A DNA stretch of 30,736 bases from Oscillospiraceae bacterium (GTDB lineage Bacteria; Bacillota_A; Clostridia; Oscillospirales; Oscillospiraceae): positions 1 through 30,736 of the forward strand of contig JAFQDR010000065.1 of the NCBI GenBank assembly GCA_017415945.1. The letters run 5' to 3'. Below are positions 7,782-15,983 of this stretch, piece after piece; position 1 is the stretch's first letter, and each line of letters starts with the position of its first letter. The translations under genes were made by a program, and so were the position numbers. A model generated the notes under the pieces. The model searched no databases. It had not been told where the DNA came from and worked only from the letters and a program-made list of their open reading frames with translations.

Positions 7782-7851
7782 AAATTTTGTATGTGAATTT
7801 GCACAAAATTTATATGAAGATTTTGTGTGACAATAAAATATCATTTATTGT
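7782..7851. promoter_or_regulatory. Array of AT-rich inverted repeats, candidate operators
   Basis: AAATTTTGT (7782-7790) pairs with ACAAAATTT (7803-7811), and CACAAAAT (7802-7809) also pairs with ATTTTGTG (7820-7827), giving three alternating half-sites. A separate palindrome, ACAATAAA-N6-TTTATTGT (7830-7851), overlaps the -35 of the downstream promoter. No known regulator consensus was matched with confidence. Confidence 0.5.
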
Positions 7852-7876
7852 GGTCATGTTGCACATTTGGTAGAAT
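7848..7876 (+). promoter_or_regulatory. Promoter of the dehydrogenase-etfBA operon
   Basis: TTGTGG (7848-7853), a 17 bp spacer and TAGAAT (7871-7876), with TGG immediately before the -10 (extended -10). Transcription would start near 7883, leaving a leader of about 60 nt. A second possible -35, TTGACA at 7756-7761, lacks a well-spaced -10. Confidence 0.6.
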
Positions 7877-7945
7877 GATAGATGGAAAAGACAAATGGCG
7901 AATTGCGGTGCAAATCCCATTCGCGAGAAATAAGGAGGTAAATCC

Positions 7946-9364
7946 ATGGCAAAATTCAACCCCATCACCGCTGAAATTGCTGAGCAGCTGAAGGCAGTCG
8001 TAGGCGAAAAGCGTTTTCAGTACGGTGAAACTGTAAAGGAAGAATACTCCCACGACGAAATGCCCATCTACGGCAAGTTCGCACCCGAAGCTGTTGCAGA
8101 AGCTGAAACCACCGAAGAAGTTTCCGCTCTCATGAAGATCTGCAACGACAACCTGATCCCCGTAACCGTTCGCGGCTCCGGTACCTCTCTGACCGGTGCT
8201 TCCGTTCCCATTCACGGCGGTCTGGTTCTGTCCACCGCTCGTATGAACAAGATCCTGTCCTATGACATGGCTAACATGGCTGTTACTCTGCAGCCCGGCG
8301 TTCTGCTGCAGGATCTGGCAGCTGACGTTGACAAGCACGGCTTCTACTACCCCCCCGACCCCGGCTCCAAGACCTCTACCGTTGGCGGCAACATCGCTAC
8401 CAACGCAGGCGGTATGCGCGCTGTTAAGTACGGCTCCACCCGTGACTACGTTCTGCAGCTGACCGTTGTTCTGGCTGACGGCCGCGTCATGGAAATCGGC
8501 AAGACCGTTACCAAGTCCTCCACCGGCTACTCACTGACCCACCTGATGGTCTCCTCCGAAGGCACTCTGGGCGTGATCACCCAGATGACCCTGAAGATGG
8601 TTCCCAAGCCCTCCAAGCAGATCACCGCTCTGCTGATCTTCGAAAACCTGCAGGACTGTGTTGCAACCGTTCCCAAGATCCGCATTGCAAACCTGGATCC
8701 TCAGTCCATCGAATTCATGGATGCTGACATCGTTCGCTCCTCCACCGCCTTCACCGGCAAGGCTCTGTTCCCCGAAAAGTACGCAGGCCGCAATGTTGAC
8801 GCTTCCATCCTGGTCACTCTGGTGGGCGAAGACGAAGACGAAATGGCAGTTCGCATCGAAAAGCTGGCAAATCTGGCTGAAGAACACAATGCAATCGACA
8901 CTCTGGTTGTTGATACCCCCACTCTGAAGACCGAAGTTTGGGCAGCACGTTCCGCATTCCTGACCTCCATCGAAGGCGACGCAAAGCTGATGGACGAGCT
9001 GGACGTTGTTGTTCCCGTTGACCAGTTCGCACACTTCGTTCTGTACGTTCGCGAGCAGGGCGAAAAGTACGGCCTGACCGTTCGTAACTTCGGTCACGCA
9101 GGCGACGGTAACCTGCACATCTACACCTGCTCCAATGACAAGACTCTGGATGAATTCTGGGCAGCTAACAACGCTCTGATGGATGCTTGCTACGACGAAT
9201 GCAAGCGCATCGGCGGCTCTATGTCCGGCGAACACGGTGTCGGTCACGGTAAAGTCAAGTACCTGCAGGAATCTGTTGGCGACATCGCTTACGGCCTGAT
9301 GAAGGGCATCAAGAACGTATTCGACCCCAACGGCATCCTGAACCCCGGCAAGGTTGTTGTATAA
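7946..9364 (+). CDS. FAD-dependent 2-hydroxyacid dehydrogenase (lactate/glycolate type, GlcD/LctD-like)
   Basis: Oxidises a 2-hydroxyacid, probably lactate, to the 2-oxoacid and passes electrons to the adjacent Etf. The 472 aa protein has an FAD-binding PCMH domain (about 40-220) with VRGSGTSLTGASVP (75-88), GGNIATNAGG (147-156) and SEGTLGV (204-210), and an FAD-oxidase C-terminal domain with FGHAGDGNLH (382-391) and SGEHGVGHGK (427-436), whose histidines bind the active-site metal and substrate in this family. The start has AAGGAGGT six bases upstream. etfB and etfA follow with gaps of 19 and 13 bp. This gene set matches bifurcating lactate dehydrogenases (LctBCD of Acetobacterium) in content but not in order. 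Glycolate as substrate cannot be excluded. Codon use is strongly biased, suggesting high expression. Confidence 0.9.
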   Translation: MAKFNPITAEIAEQLKAVVGEKRFQYGETVKEEYSHDEMPIYGKFAPEAVAEAETTEEVSALMKICNDNLIPVTVRGSGTSLTGASVPIHGGLVLSTARMNKILSYDMANMAVTLQPGVLLQDLAADVDKHGFYYPPDPGSKTSTVGGNIATNAGGMRAVKYGSTRDYVLQLTVVLADGRVMEIGKTVTKSSTGYSLTHLMVSSEGTLGVITQMTLKMVPKPSKQITALLIFENLQDCVATVPKIRIANLDPQSIEFMDADIVRSSTAFTGKALFPEKYAGRNVDASILVTLVGEDEDEMAVRIEKLANLAEEHNAIDTLVVDTPTLKTEVWAARSAFLTSIEGDAKLMDELDVVVPVDQFAHFVLYVREQGEKYGLTVRNFGHAGDGNLHIYTCSNDKTLDEFWAANNALMDACYDECKRIGGSMSGEHGVGHGKVKYLQESVGDIAYGLMKGIKNVFDPNGILNPGKVVV

Positions 9365-9383
9365 TCTGAGGAGGTAACGTCAA

Positions 9384-10184
9384 ATGCTGAAAATTCTGGT
9401 ATGTGTTAAGCAGGTTCCCGACGTGAACCTGGTAAAGATCGACCCCGTAACCGGGTCTCTGATTCGTGACGGCGTTCCCGCTATCATGAACCCCCTGGAC
9501 GGCTCCGCTCTGGAAGCTGCTGTCCGCATTAAGGAAACCTACGGTGCAGAAATCACCGCGATCACCATGGGCCCCGACAACGCTGCTGCTGTTCTGCGTG
9601 AATGCATCGCAGTTGGCGCAGAACGTGCGATCCTGTGCTCCGACTACGCTTTCAAGGATGCTGACACTCTGTCCACCTCCTACGTAATCGGCAAGGGCGC
9701 AAAGATGTTCGGCGAATACGACATGATCATCTGCGGCAAGGAAACTCTGGACGGCGCTACCGGTCAGATGGGCTCTCAGCTGGCAGAACGCTTCGGCGCT
9801 ACCATGGTCTCCTCCACCAGCCTGATCAAGGAAGTTAACGAAGAAAAGGGCACCGTTATCGCAGAACGCGAGCTGGAAAACGGTATGGAAATTCTGGAAG
9901 CAAAGCTGCCCGCTCTGTTCACCGTGGAAAAGACCCACTACCAGCCCCGCATCCCCAACTTCAAGGGCTGGAAGTACGCTCGTACCGCTCCCATCACCAA
10001 GCTGACCGCTGACACCATCGAAGGTCTGGAACGCGACAAGATCGGCGCTCCCGGCTCCGGCACCATCGTTCCCCGTACTTACCCCCCCGAAAAGCAGGAA
10101 GGCGGCATGATCCTGAACGAAGGCAGCGTAGAAAAGAATGTAGCCAAGGTTATGGAAATCCTGGCTGACAAGGGTCTGGTATAA
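9384..10184 (+). CDS. etfB: Electron transfer flavoprotein beta subunit
   Basis: EtfB pairs with EtfA and carries the second flavin or AMP; in bifurcating Etfs its FAD splits electrons between ferredoxin and NAD systems. The 266 aa protein begins MLKILVCVKQVPD and contains GVPAIMNPLDGSALEAAVR, AVGAERAILCSD, ADTLSTSYVIG and DGATGQMGSQLAE, the typical EtfB nucleotide-binding segments. The ADT-STS stretch is characteristic of anaerobic, bifurcation-type EtfB proteins, but bifurcation here is an inference. A GAGGAGGTAA site precedes the ATG. The gene sits between the dehydrogenase and etfA. Confidence 0.95.
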   Translation: MLKILVCVKQVPDVNLVKIDPVTGSLIRDGVPAIMNPLDGSALEAAVRIKETYGAEITAITMGPDNAAAVLRECIAVGAERAILCSDYAFKDADTLSTSYVIGKGAKMFGEYDMIICGKETLDGATGQMGSQLAERFGATMVSSTSLIKEVNEEKGTVIAERELENGMEILEAKLPALFTVEKTHYQPRIPNFKGWKYARTAPITKLTADTIEGLERDKIGAPGSGTIVPRTYPPEKQEGGMILNEGSVEKNVAKVMEILADKGLV

Positions 10185-10197
10185 GGAGGTACTCACA

Positions 10198-11202
10198 ATG
10201 ACTAAGTTTGATTACAAGAATATGTGGGTATACATCGAACACGATGGCACCACGATCAGCACTGTTTCTCTGGAACTGCTGTGCGAAGCTCGCAAGCTGT
10301 GCGACGTAACCGGCGATCTGCTGGTTGCAGTTGCTGTTGACGGTCTGCCCGAATCCGAGCTGGCAAAGATCCGCGCTACCGGCATCGACCAGATGATGTT
10401 CATCCACGGCACCGGCTACGAACGCTACAACAACGATGCTTACACCAACCTGTTCACCGTTCTGTGCCGGAAGTACAACCCCTCCGCTGTGTTCGTAGGC
10501 GGCACCACCAACGGCCGTGACTTCGCTCCCCGTTTCGCTGCTCGTCTGAACACCGGCTGCACCTCCGACGCAATCGAAGTTGTTTACAACCCCGAATCCG
10601 GCGACATCGAATTCATCGAACCCGCTGTTGGCGGCAAGATGATGGCTGTTATCACCGTTCCCGTACTGCGTCCTCAGGTTGGCACCATCCGTCCCGGCAC
10701 CTTCAAGTACGAACCCGTGGGCGAAAAGGAAAACATCGAAGTCATCCACGAAACCGTTGACTTCCCCCTGGAACAGATCCGCACCAAGCTGATCGAGTTC
10801 ATCCCCGAAGAAGACGACGGCGCAATCAATCTGGCTGCAGAAGAAGTTGTTGTTTGTCTGGGCAACGGCCTGTCCGGCTCCGACAAGCTGCCCAAGTACC
10901 AGGAACTGGCTGATCTGCTGGGCGGCCAGCTGGGCTGCACCCGTCCCCTGTTCGACCGTGGTATTCTGCCCTTCAAGCAGATGATCGGTCAGTCCGGTGT
11001 TGTTGTAAAGCCCAAGCTGCTGATCTCCTTCGGCGTTTCCGGTGCAATCAACCACACTGCAGGCATGAAGGATGCAGGCGTGATCATTGCTGTAAACTCC
11101 GATCCCGAAGCAGCGATCTTCGGCGTTGCTGACTACGGCATCGTAGGCGACATGGACGCTTGCTGCGACATGATGATCGAAGCAATCAAGGCTCGCAAGT
11201 AA
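10198..11202 (+). CDS. etfA: Electron transfer flavoprotein alpha subunit
   Basis: EtfA binds the electron-carrying FAD and docks to the dehydrogenase. The 334 aa protein has an N-terminal alpha/beta domain (about 1-205) and a C-terminal FAD domain (about 210-334) with GCTRPLFDRG (247-255), GQSGVVVKPKLLISFGVSG (264-282), AINHTAGM (283-290) and NSDPEAAIFGVADYGIVGD (300-318). Unlike LctC of Acetobacterium woodii, there is no N-terminal ferredoxin-like extension and no 4Fe-4S cysteine motif. It begins directly with the Etf fold after an AAGGAGGT site. It ends the operon, followed by a terminator. Confidence 0.95.
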   Translation: MTKFDYKNMWVYIEHDGTTISTVSLELLCEARKLCDVTGDLLVAVAVDGLPESELAKIRATGIDQMMFIHGTGYERYNNDAYTNLFTVLCRKYNPSAVFVGGTTNGRDFAPRFAARLNTGCTSDAIEVVYNPESGDIEFIEPAVGGKMMAVITVPVLRPQVGTIRPGTFKYEPVGEKENIEVIHETVDFPLEQIRTKLIEFIPEEDDGAINLAAEEVVVCLGNGLSGSDKLPKYQELADLLGGQLGCTRPLFDRGILPFKQMIGQSGVVVKPKLLISFGVSGAINHTAGMKDAGVIIAVNSDPEAAIFGVADYGIVGDMDACCDMMIEAIKARK

Positions 11203-11211
11203 TAAATCAAT

Positions 11212-11248
11212 AAAAATGCCACTCCGATCGGGGTGGCAGTTTTTATTG
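11212..11248 (+). terminator. Terminator of the dehydrogenase-etfBA operon
   Basis: GCCACTCC (11218-11225), loop GATC, GGGGTGGC (11230-11237), an 8 bp stem with one G-U pair, followed by AGTTTTTATT. It begins 15 bp after the etfA stop. Confidence 0.9.
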
Positions 11249-11264
11249 AGAGAAGAGATAAGAG

Positions 11265-11313
11265 AGAAAAGAGAAGAGAAAAGGTCACCCCCAATTCCTT
11301 GGAATTGGGGGTG
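11265..11313 (-). terminator. Terminator of the SLH-protease gene
   Basis: CACCCCCAATTCC (11286-11298) and GGAATTGGGGGTG (11301-11313) form a perfect 13 bp stem. On the minus strand it is followed by ACCTTTTCTCTTCTC, a pyrimidine-rich tail. It faces the etfA terminator, separating two convergent units. Confidence 0.8.
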
Positions 11314-11327
11314 TATTAAATTGGGGG

Positions 11328-14021
11328 TTAATTGTAAATGTTGGTGTAGCCGAAGTCCGCCACGCTGTATTGGGGGAGATGCTCTTCAAAAAGCATATCC
11401 GCAAATGCCAAGCCCGCCAGCAGGGAGTATTTCATCATTTCTCCCGTGTCGTACATAGCAGAGATGTTCCCCTTATATTCGTAGAAGCTAATGATGCTCT
11501 TTTCGTTAAAGGTGGCCTTGTCAATTTCTGCGCTGCCTTCGAAAATCATCTCGGGATCGTTCATGCTGCCCATATAGAAGGAAACAAACGCAAAGCCCGT
11601 ATCGTAATTGGGGTCCAAATCGATATAGCTGTCAACATATGCATAGATACCGGACTCGGGCATCACGGTCCATACGGCTACATCCAGATAGTCGTCCCCC
11701 GGGGTGTACACAACGGCACATTCAAACTGGGAGTCCTTTTCGTATATGGTCTCGGAATACAGCAGACTGTCGTCCAAGGTGCCGTTGTGGTTGGCGATGA
11801 TCCAGTCTCGCATGGCCTCGAATGCCTGCTGTCCGCGGGAGTCGACGACGGTGAGCGTGAGGGTGGCGGAGGCCAGCTCATCATCATTTATGGTTAGCAG
11901 TCGGATGGTAACGGAAGTGCTGCCCGGCATAATCCCGGAAATGGAGAGAATCGATTGCGGAGAAGGAGTCTTGACCCAGAAGGCGGAGGCAACGGTCGCA
12001 TCGGCGATCTCGAAAGCCAAGTGGGTGCCTCCCCCATAGCTGCCTTGGGTGGATTGGACGGTGAGCTCCAAGGGCTTGCCCATCTCAACGATTACCTTGG
12101 CGGGAACGGTGATGCTTGCACCGTAGCCCATGGGAGCCTCGGTTACGGTGATGGTCACATCCTTGGAAACCAGAATGCAGTCATCCCTGCCCAGCAGGTA
12201 GATGGTGGCTGCGGTAGTTCCGGGCTTTACGCCGTGAACATACAGGTCGATGCTGTCGCCGTACCAGTCGCTCCATTGGGCGGTGGCAATGGCTTCGTTT
12301 GCGATCTCTAAGTAGATGCTGACATCATCGGGGTAGGGATAGTTGCCTTCCTTGGCGGTGATATGGAGGGCTTTGCTGCCATTGTGGGGAACGGAAAAGG
12401 CGGAATCAAATTGCAGACTTGCGCCGTAGTCCACTACGGGCTCAATAACAGTGACGGTGAGGGTTCCTGTGGCCAGCAAATCACGATTTTCAGTAAAAAG
12501 GGAGATGGTAACGTCTATGGTGCCCACGGCGTTACCGGTTATCAGGAGCTCATTGCAGCCGTTGGTATTGTCGATTGCGCCCCATTCCGCGCTGATGAAG
12601 GGTGTGTTATCGAATTCATAGTATACTGTGGTCTGACCGGTATACTTGCCCGGGCTGTTGTATATTTTGATTGCTTCCGTGGTGCCCCTTGCTACAGTCA
12701 AGGTGGGCTCGAAGCTCAGACTTGCGCCGTACTCCGTGGGAGCGGAGCTGCCCAGAGGGAAGGGCTTGACAGCCCCTACGTTCAGCTGCGCTGCCTTGTT
12801 GATGGGCATGGCGAAGTTGATATTTTGCGCGTCTGCGGAGGCATGCACTGCGGAGGTGATGCCGATCAGCTGCCCTCTGTCATTGATGAGGGCTCCGCCG
12901 CTGCTACCGTGGGAAATGGGAGCGCTGAATTGAATGAAGCTGAATCCATCCAGCTCGCGGTTGGGGTTGGATACGATGCCCGTGGTGATGGTATTGGACA
13001 GGCCCTTGGGAGAGCCAATGGCAAATATGGTCTGTCCGCCCACGACCTTGTCGGTGTTGCTTTCCAGATAATCAAAGCCTTTGCCGTCAATTTGAATCAG
13101 CGCCAAATCGATGCTCGCCTTTGCGTCATAATAGCCCAATACGTCGTAGTATTTTCCGTCGGTGGTCATGATCCTTGCGGAATAGGCATCCTCCACAACG
13201 TGGTGGTTGGTGATGGCCAGACCGTCGGAGGACAGGAATACACCGCTGCCGGTGCTGACGGGCTGACCGCTGCGGTTGTAGATCTCAATGTAAAAGACCG
13301 CAGAGGCGCACTTGGCGTAGATCTCCTGAGCGTTCAGAGCGGGTCCGGGTGTGGGCGTGGGGGTAACCATCGGCGGAACGGTGGGTGTCACATCAGGCTG
13401 CGCATTGCTGCCGTATGCTTTATACAGGAAGGTGACCACCTGACCGCGGGTGCAGACATTCAGCGGGCCGAAGGTGTTGGGGCCTGTGCCGCCTGTGATG
13501 TCGTTTGCCTTTGCCCAGATAACGGGCTTGGCGTACCAGTCGGTGTTTGCAACGTCCACAAATTCGCTGCCGCCGCCGATAGAGGGCTTGCCTGCGGCTG
13601 CGTACAGGAAGGTGACGATTTGGGCGCGGGTACATTCGTTATCGGGAGAGAAGGTGGTGGGAGAGGTGCCCCCGGTGATGCCTCGCTCCACTGCCCACAG
13701 CACGGGCTTTACGTACCAGGCGCTGTTGGGAACGTCGGTAAAGGGGTTGGTGTAGGAGGCGGGCTCGGGCTTACCGTTTGCTGCCCACAGGAAGGTGACC
13801 ACCTGCGCACGGGTACAGGGGTTATTGGGGCCGAATTGGGTGGGGCTGATGCCGCTTGTGATGCCATGGTCAACCGCCCACAGGACGGGATCGGCAAACC
13901 AGTCGGCAGGGCTGACATCCGTAAAAGGGGTGTCGGCGGCGAAAACAGCCATGGGCATTGTGCCTGCCAGCAGAAGAACGGCAAGCAGGATGCTCAAAAT
14001 GCTGCGGAGTCTTTTGGTCAT
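11328..14021 (-). CDS. Secreted SLH-domain protein with HtrA-type serine protease domain
   Basis: This 897 aa exported protein has a signal peptide (1-28, cleavage after AVFA), three SLH motifs (about 31-82, 93-144, 152-203; each with F-DV, W--KP-or-DPV and TR-QVVTFL), and a Pro/Thr linker (about 208-227). A trypsin-like S1C domain follows (about 230-415) with an apparently intact triad: H274 in TNHHVV, D305 in ASIDLALI, S374 in GSSGGAL. Then come three beta-rich repeats of about 100 aa, each starting YGAS (431, 532, 633), and a C-terminal region (about 730-897) I do not recognise. No PDZ domain is seen. SLH motifs attach proteins to secondary cell-wall polymers, so it probably works as a surface protease or quality-control factor. 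Substrates are unknown. Confidence 0.93.
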   Translation of the reverse strand: MTKRLRSILSILLAVLLLAGTMPMAVFAADTPFTDVSPADWFADPVLWAVDHGITSGISPTQFGPNNPCTRAQVVTFLWAANGKPEPASYTNPFTDVPNSAWYVKPVLWAVERGITGGTSPTTFSPDNECTRAQIVTFLYAAAGKPSIGGGSEFVDVANTDWYAKPVIWAKANDITGGTGPNTFGPLNVCTRGQVVTFLYKAYGSNAQPDVTPTVPPMVTPTPTPGPALNAQEIYAKCASAVFYIEIYNRSGQPVSTGSGVFLSSDGLAITNHHVVEDAYSARIMTTDGKYYDVLGYYDAKASIDLALIQIDGKGFDYLESNTDKVVGGQTIFAIGSPKGLSNTITTGIVSNPNRELDGFSFIQFSAPISHGSSGGALINDRGQLIGITSAVHASADAQNINFAMPINKAAQLNVGAVKPFPLGSSAPTEYGASLSFEPTLTVARGTTEAIKIYNSPGKYTGQTTVYYEFDNTPFISAEWGAIDNTNGCNELLITGNAVGTIDVTISLFTENRDLLATGTLTVTVIEPVVDYGASLQFDSAFSVPHNGSKALHITAKEGNYPYPDDVSIYLEIANEAIATAQWSDWYGDSIDLYVHGVKPGTTAATIYLLGRDDCILVSKDVTITVTEAPMGYGASITVPAKVIVEMGKPLELTVQSTQGSYGGGTHLAFEIADATVASAFWVKTPSPQSILSISGIMPGSTSVTIRLLTINDDELASATLTLTVVDSRGQQAFEAMRDWIIANHNGTLDDSLLYSETIYEKDSQFECAVVYTPGDDYLDVAVWTVMPESGIYAYVDSYIDLDPNYDTGFAFVSFYMGSMNDPEMIFEGSAEIDKATFNEKSIISFYEYKGNISAMYDTGEMMKYSLLAGLAFADMLFEEHLPQYSVADFGYTNIYN

Positions 14022-14063
14022 AACCGGACCTCCTTTGTGCTTACAGAGAATATATATGGTTTT

Positions 14064-14092
14064 ATTATATATACAAAATAAGGGAAAAGCAA
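14064..14092 (-). promoter_or_regulatory. Promoter of the SLH-protease gene
   Basis: On the minus strand, TTGCTT (14087-14092), a 17 bp spacer and TATAAT (14064-14069). The gene has an AAAGGAGGT ribosome binding site. The -35 is fused to the T-run of the hairpin at the left end of the repeat 14096-14355. Confidence 0.85.
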
Positions 14093-14095
14093 GAA

Positions 14096-14355
14096 AAAGC
14101 CCAACTCATCAGAGCTCGGCTTCAAAGTGTAGACAAACCTTGTTTTAAGGCCCTCCTTCGATAAGGAGGGCTGTCAGCGAAGCTGACTGGGTGGTCGAAA
14201 ATGTTCAGACAACAACCGTTTATAAGGCATTCGACCTATTTTATCGACCTCTCCGTCATTTTCTCGCAGGCTCGAAAATGCCACCTCCCCTTATGGTCGG
14301 GGAGGCTTACTACTTTGTCGACAGTCTGAAGCCGAGCTCTGATGAGCTCGGCTTT
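14096..14355. repeat. Nested palindromic repeat (R4) framed by 42 bp inverted terminator-like sequences
   Basis: The outer arms 14096-14137 and 14314-14355 are reverse complements with 37 of 42 matches. The right arm contains a perfect GCCGAGCTC-TGAT-GAGCTCGGC hairpin (14331-14352). Inside are CCCTCCTT...AAGGAGGG (14151-14170), GTCAGC-GAA-GCTGAC (14173-14187), CATTTT...AAAATG (14257-14280) and CCTCCCC...GGGGAGG (14284-14305). The left arm, read on the minus strand, gives a weaker hairpin followed by TTTTTC and probably helps end malQ transcripts. It fills the gap between the SLH-protease gene and malQ. Confidence 0.85.
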
Positions 14356-14371
14356 GTTATATGGATTGAGA

Positions 14372-15913
14372 TTATGCTTCGGTGGTTTCCGCTGCTTCGG
14401 CAACTTCTTCCTCGGGCTTCTTGCACATGGGGTTGGTGTCTCTGCCGCTCATCCAGGTCAGATCGGCGATGCGTGCTGCCAGCTTCTTGGTGAGTTGGTT
14501 CTTCTTCAGTCGCCACTGCCAGTTGCCGCTGGGCAGACCGGGGGTGTTCATGCGGGATTCCGCACCCAGACCCAGATAGTCCTGAATCTGCACGATGAAC
14601 AGATCCGCCACGCTGGTCATGCCGCCGCGGATGATGCCCCAGTTCAGGCCTTCTTCTTCCGTGAGACCCAGATACTTCTTTGCCATTGCCAGCTCGTCCG
14701 CACCGGTTTCTTCCTTCCATGCCATGATGGGAGCGTTGTCGTGGGTGCCTACGTAGCAGACGCAGTTCCGGGTGTAGGTGTGAGGCAGGTAGTTGCTGGG
14801 TTCACGGGCATCGAAGGCGAATTCCAGAACCTTCATGCCGGGGAGCTTGGAGTCAGCCAGCAGCTTCTTGACGCCTTCGGTCAGGAAGCCCAGATCTTCC
14901 GCGATCAGCTGCAGACCGGGGAACCAGCCCAGCACGGGGCCCAGCATATCCATACCGGGACCCTTGACCCAGCGGCCGTTCTTGGCGGTTTCATCGCCGT
15001 AGGGAACTGCCCAGTATGCTTCCAAGCCGCGGAAGTGGTCAATGCGGATCACGTCATACAGCTTTGCGGCACCGTCGATGCGGCGAATCCACCAGCCCCA
15101 GCCGTCTCTGCGCATGGCATCCCAGTTGTACAGGGGATTGCCCCACAGCTGGCCGTCAGCGGAGAAGTAGTCGGGGGGAACGCCTGCAACCGCGGTGGGT
15201 ACGTTCTGGTCGTCCAGCTGGAACCATTCGGGCTCTGCCCATACGTCGGCGGAGTCCATAGCCACATAAATGGGAATGTCGCCGATGATGCCGATGCCGT
15301 TGGCCTTTGCGTAGGCACGCATCTTTTCCCACTGCTTAAAGAACAGGAACTGGATGTAGGTGAACAGTTCAATGTCTTCCTTGCACAGCTCGGCATACTT
15401 TGCCATGGCTTCGGGGCGGCGCATACGGATATCCTCATCCCATTCGGTCCATGCCTTCATGCCGAAGTGACGCTTGACGGACATATACATGGTGTAGTCG
15501 GGAAGCCAGCGGCTGTTCTTTGCCATAAAGTCCGCAACCTCCGCTGCGTCACGCTCCCAACCGCGCTCCTTGGCCTTGGCCAGTACGGTGAAGCGGCTGT
15601 TGTAAATGCGGGCGTAGTCTACATAGGTAGCGTTGTTGTTCCACTTGATGCCCTTCAGGTCATCGGCGGTCAGCAGCCCGTCCTCGATCAGCATATCCAG
15701 ATCGATGAAGTAGGGGTTGCCTGCGTAGGTGGAAAAGCTCTGGTAGGGGGAGTCGCCGTAGCTGGTGGGGCCTGCGGGCAGGATCTGCCACCAGGACTGC
15801 TTGGCTTCTACCAGCCAGTCAATGAAATCATAGGCTGCCTTGCCCATGGTACCGATACCGTAGGGGGAGGGCAGGGAGGAAATGGGCAGCAAAATGCCGG
15901 CACTTCTGATCAT
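14372..15913 (-). CDS. malQ: 4-alpha-glucanotransferase (amylomaltase, GH77)
   Basis: Transfers alpha-1,4-glucan segments between malto-oligosaccharides, releasing glucose; cytoplasmic. With the ATG at 15911-15913 the protein is 513 aa and begins MIRSAGILLPISSLPSPYGIG, as in the family. This start has AAGGAGAT at good spacing and a promoter 35 bp upstream; a longer frame to 16048 is not needed. Catalytic residues are visible: D292 in RIDHFRG (nucleophile), E339 in LIAEDLG (acid/base) and D392 in GTHDN, almost the same positions as in Thermus amylomaltase. The C-terminus ends in an acidic tail rich in E, A and T. The sugar ABC genes lie upstream on the same strand, consistent with malto-oligosaccharide use. 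Confidence 0.97.
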   Translation of the reverse strand: MIRSAGILLPISSLPSPYGIGTMGKAAYDFIDWLVEAKQSWWQILPAGPTSYGDSPYQSFSTYAGNPYFIDLDMLIEDGLLTADDLKGIKWNNNATYVDYARIYNSRFTVLAKAKERGWERDAAEVADFMAKNSRWLPDYTMYMSVKRHFGMKAWTEWDEDIRMRRPEAMAKYAELCKEDIELFTYIQFLFFKQWEKMRAYAKANGIGIIGDIPIYVAMDSADVWAEPEWFQLDDQNVPTAVAGVPPDYFSADGQLWGNPLYNWDAMRRDGWGWWIRRIDGAAKLYDVIRIDHFRGLEAYWAVPYGDETAKNGRWVKGPGMDMLGPVLGWFPGLQLIAEDLGFLTEGVKKLLADSKLPGMKVLEFAFDAREPSNYLPHTYTRNCVCYVGTHDNAPIMAWKEETGADELAMAKKYLGLTEEEGLNWGIIRGGMTSVADLFIVQIQDYLGLGAESRMNTPGLPSGNWQWRLKKNQLTKKLAARIADLTWMSGRDTNPMCKKPEEEVAEAAETTEA

Positions 15914-15947
15914 AATGATATCTCCTTGTGATAAAATTGGTGGGTTT

Positions 15948-15976
15948 AGTATAGCATTGGGGTGTGAAAAAAGCAA
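15948..15976 (-). promoter_or_regulatory. malQ promoter
   Basis: On the minus strand, TTGCTT (15971-15976), a 17 bp spacer and TATACT (15948-15953) with TGC before the -10 (extended). This supports the start at 15913 and shows that malQ has its own transcript. Confidence 0.8.
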
Positions 15977-15983
15977 CATTTCG

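Noticed and set aside
7820..7851. Rex or Crp/Fnr site before the lactate operon
   Set aside because: The half-sites are in the wrong orientation for Rex (ACAAT outside, ATTGT inside-out) and do not give TGTGA-N6-TCACA or TTGAT-N4-ATCAA.
12363..14081. Open frame of 572 codons antisense to the SLH-protease gene
   Set aside because: Gly/Ala/Val/Cys-rich shadow translation; the opposite strand has a signal peptide, clear domains, promoter and terminator.
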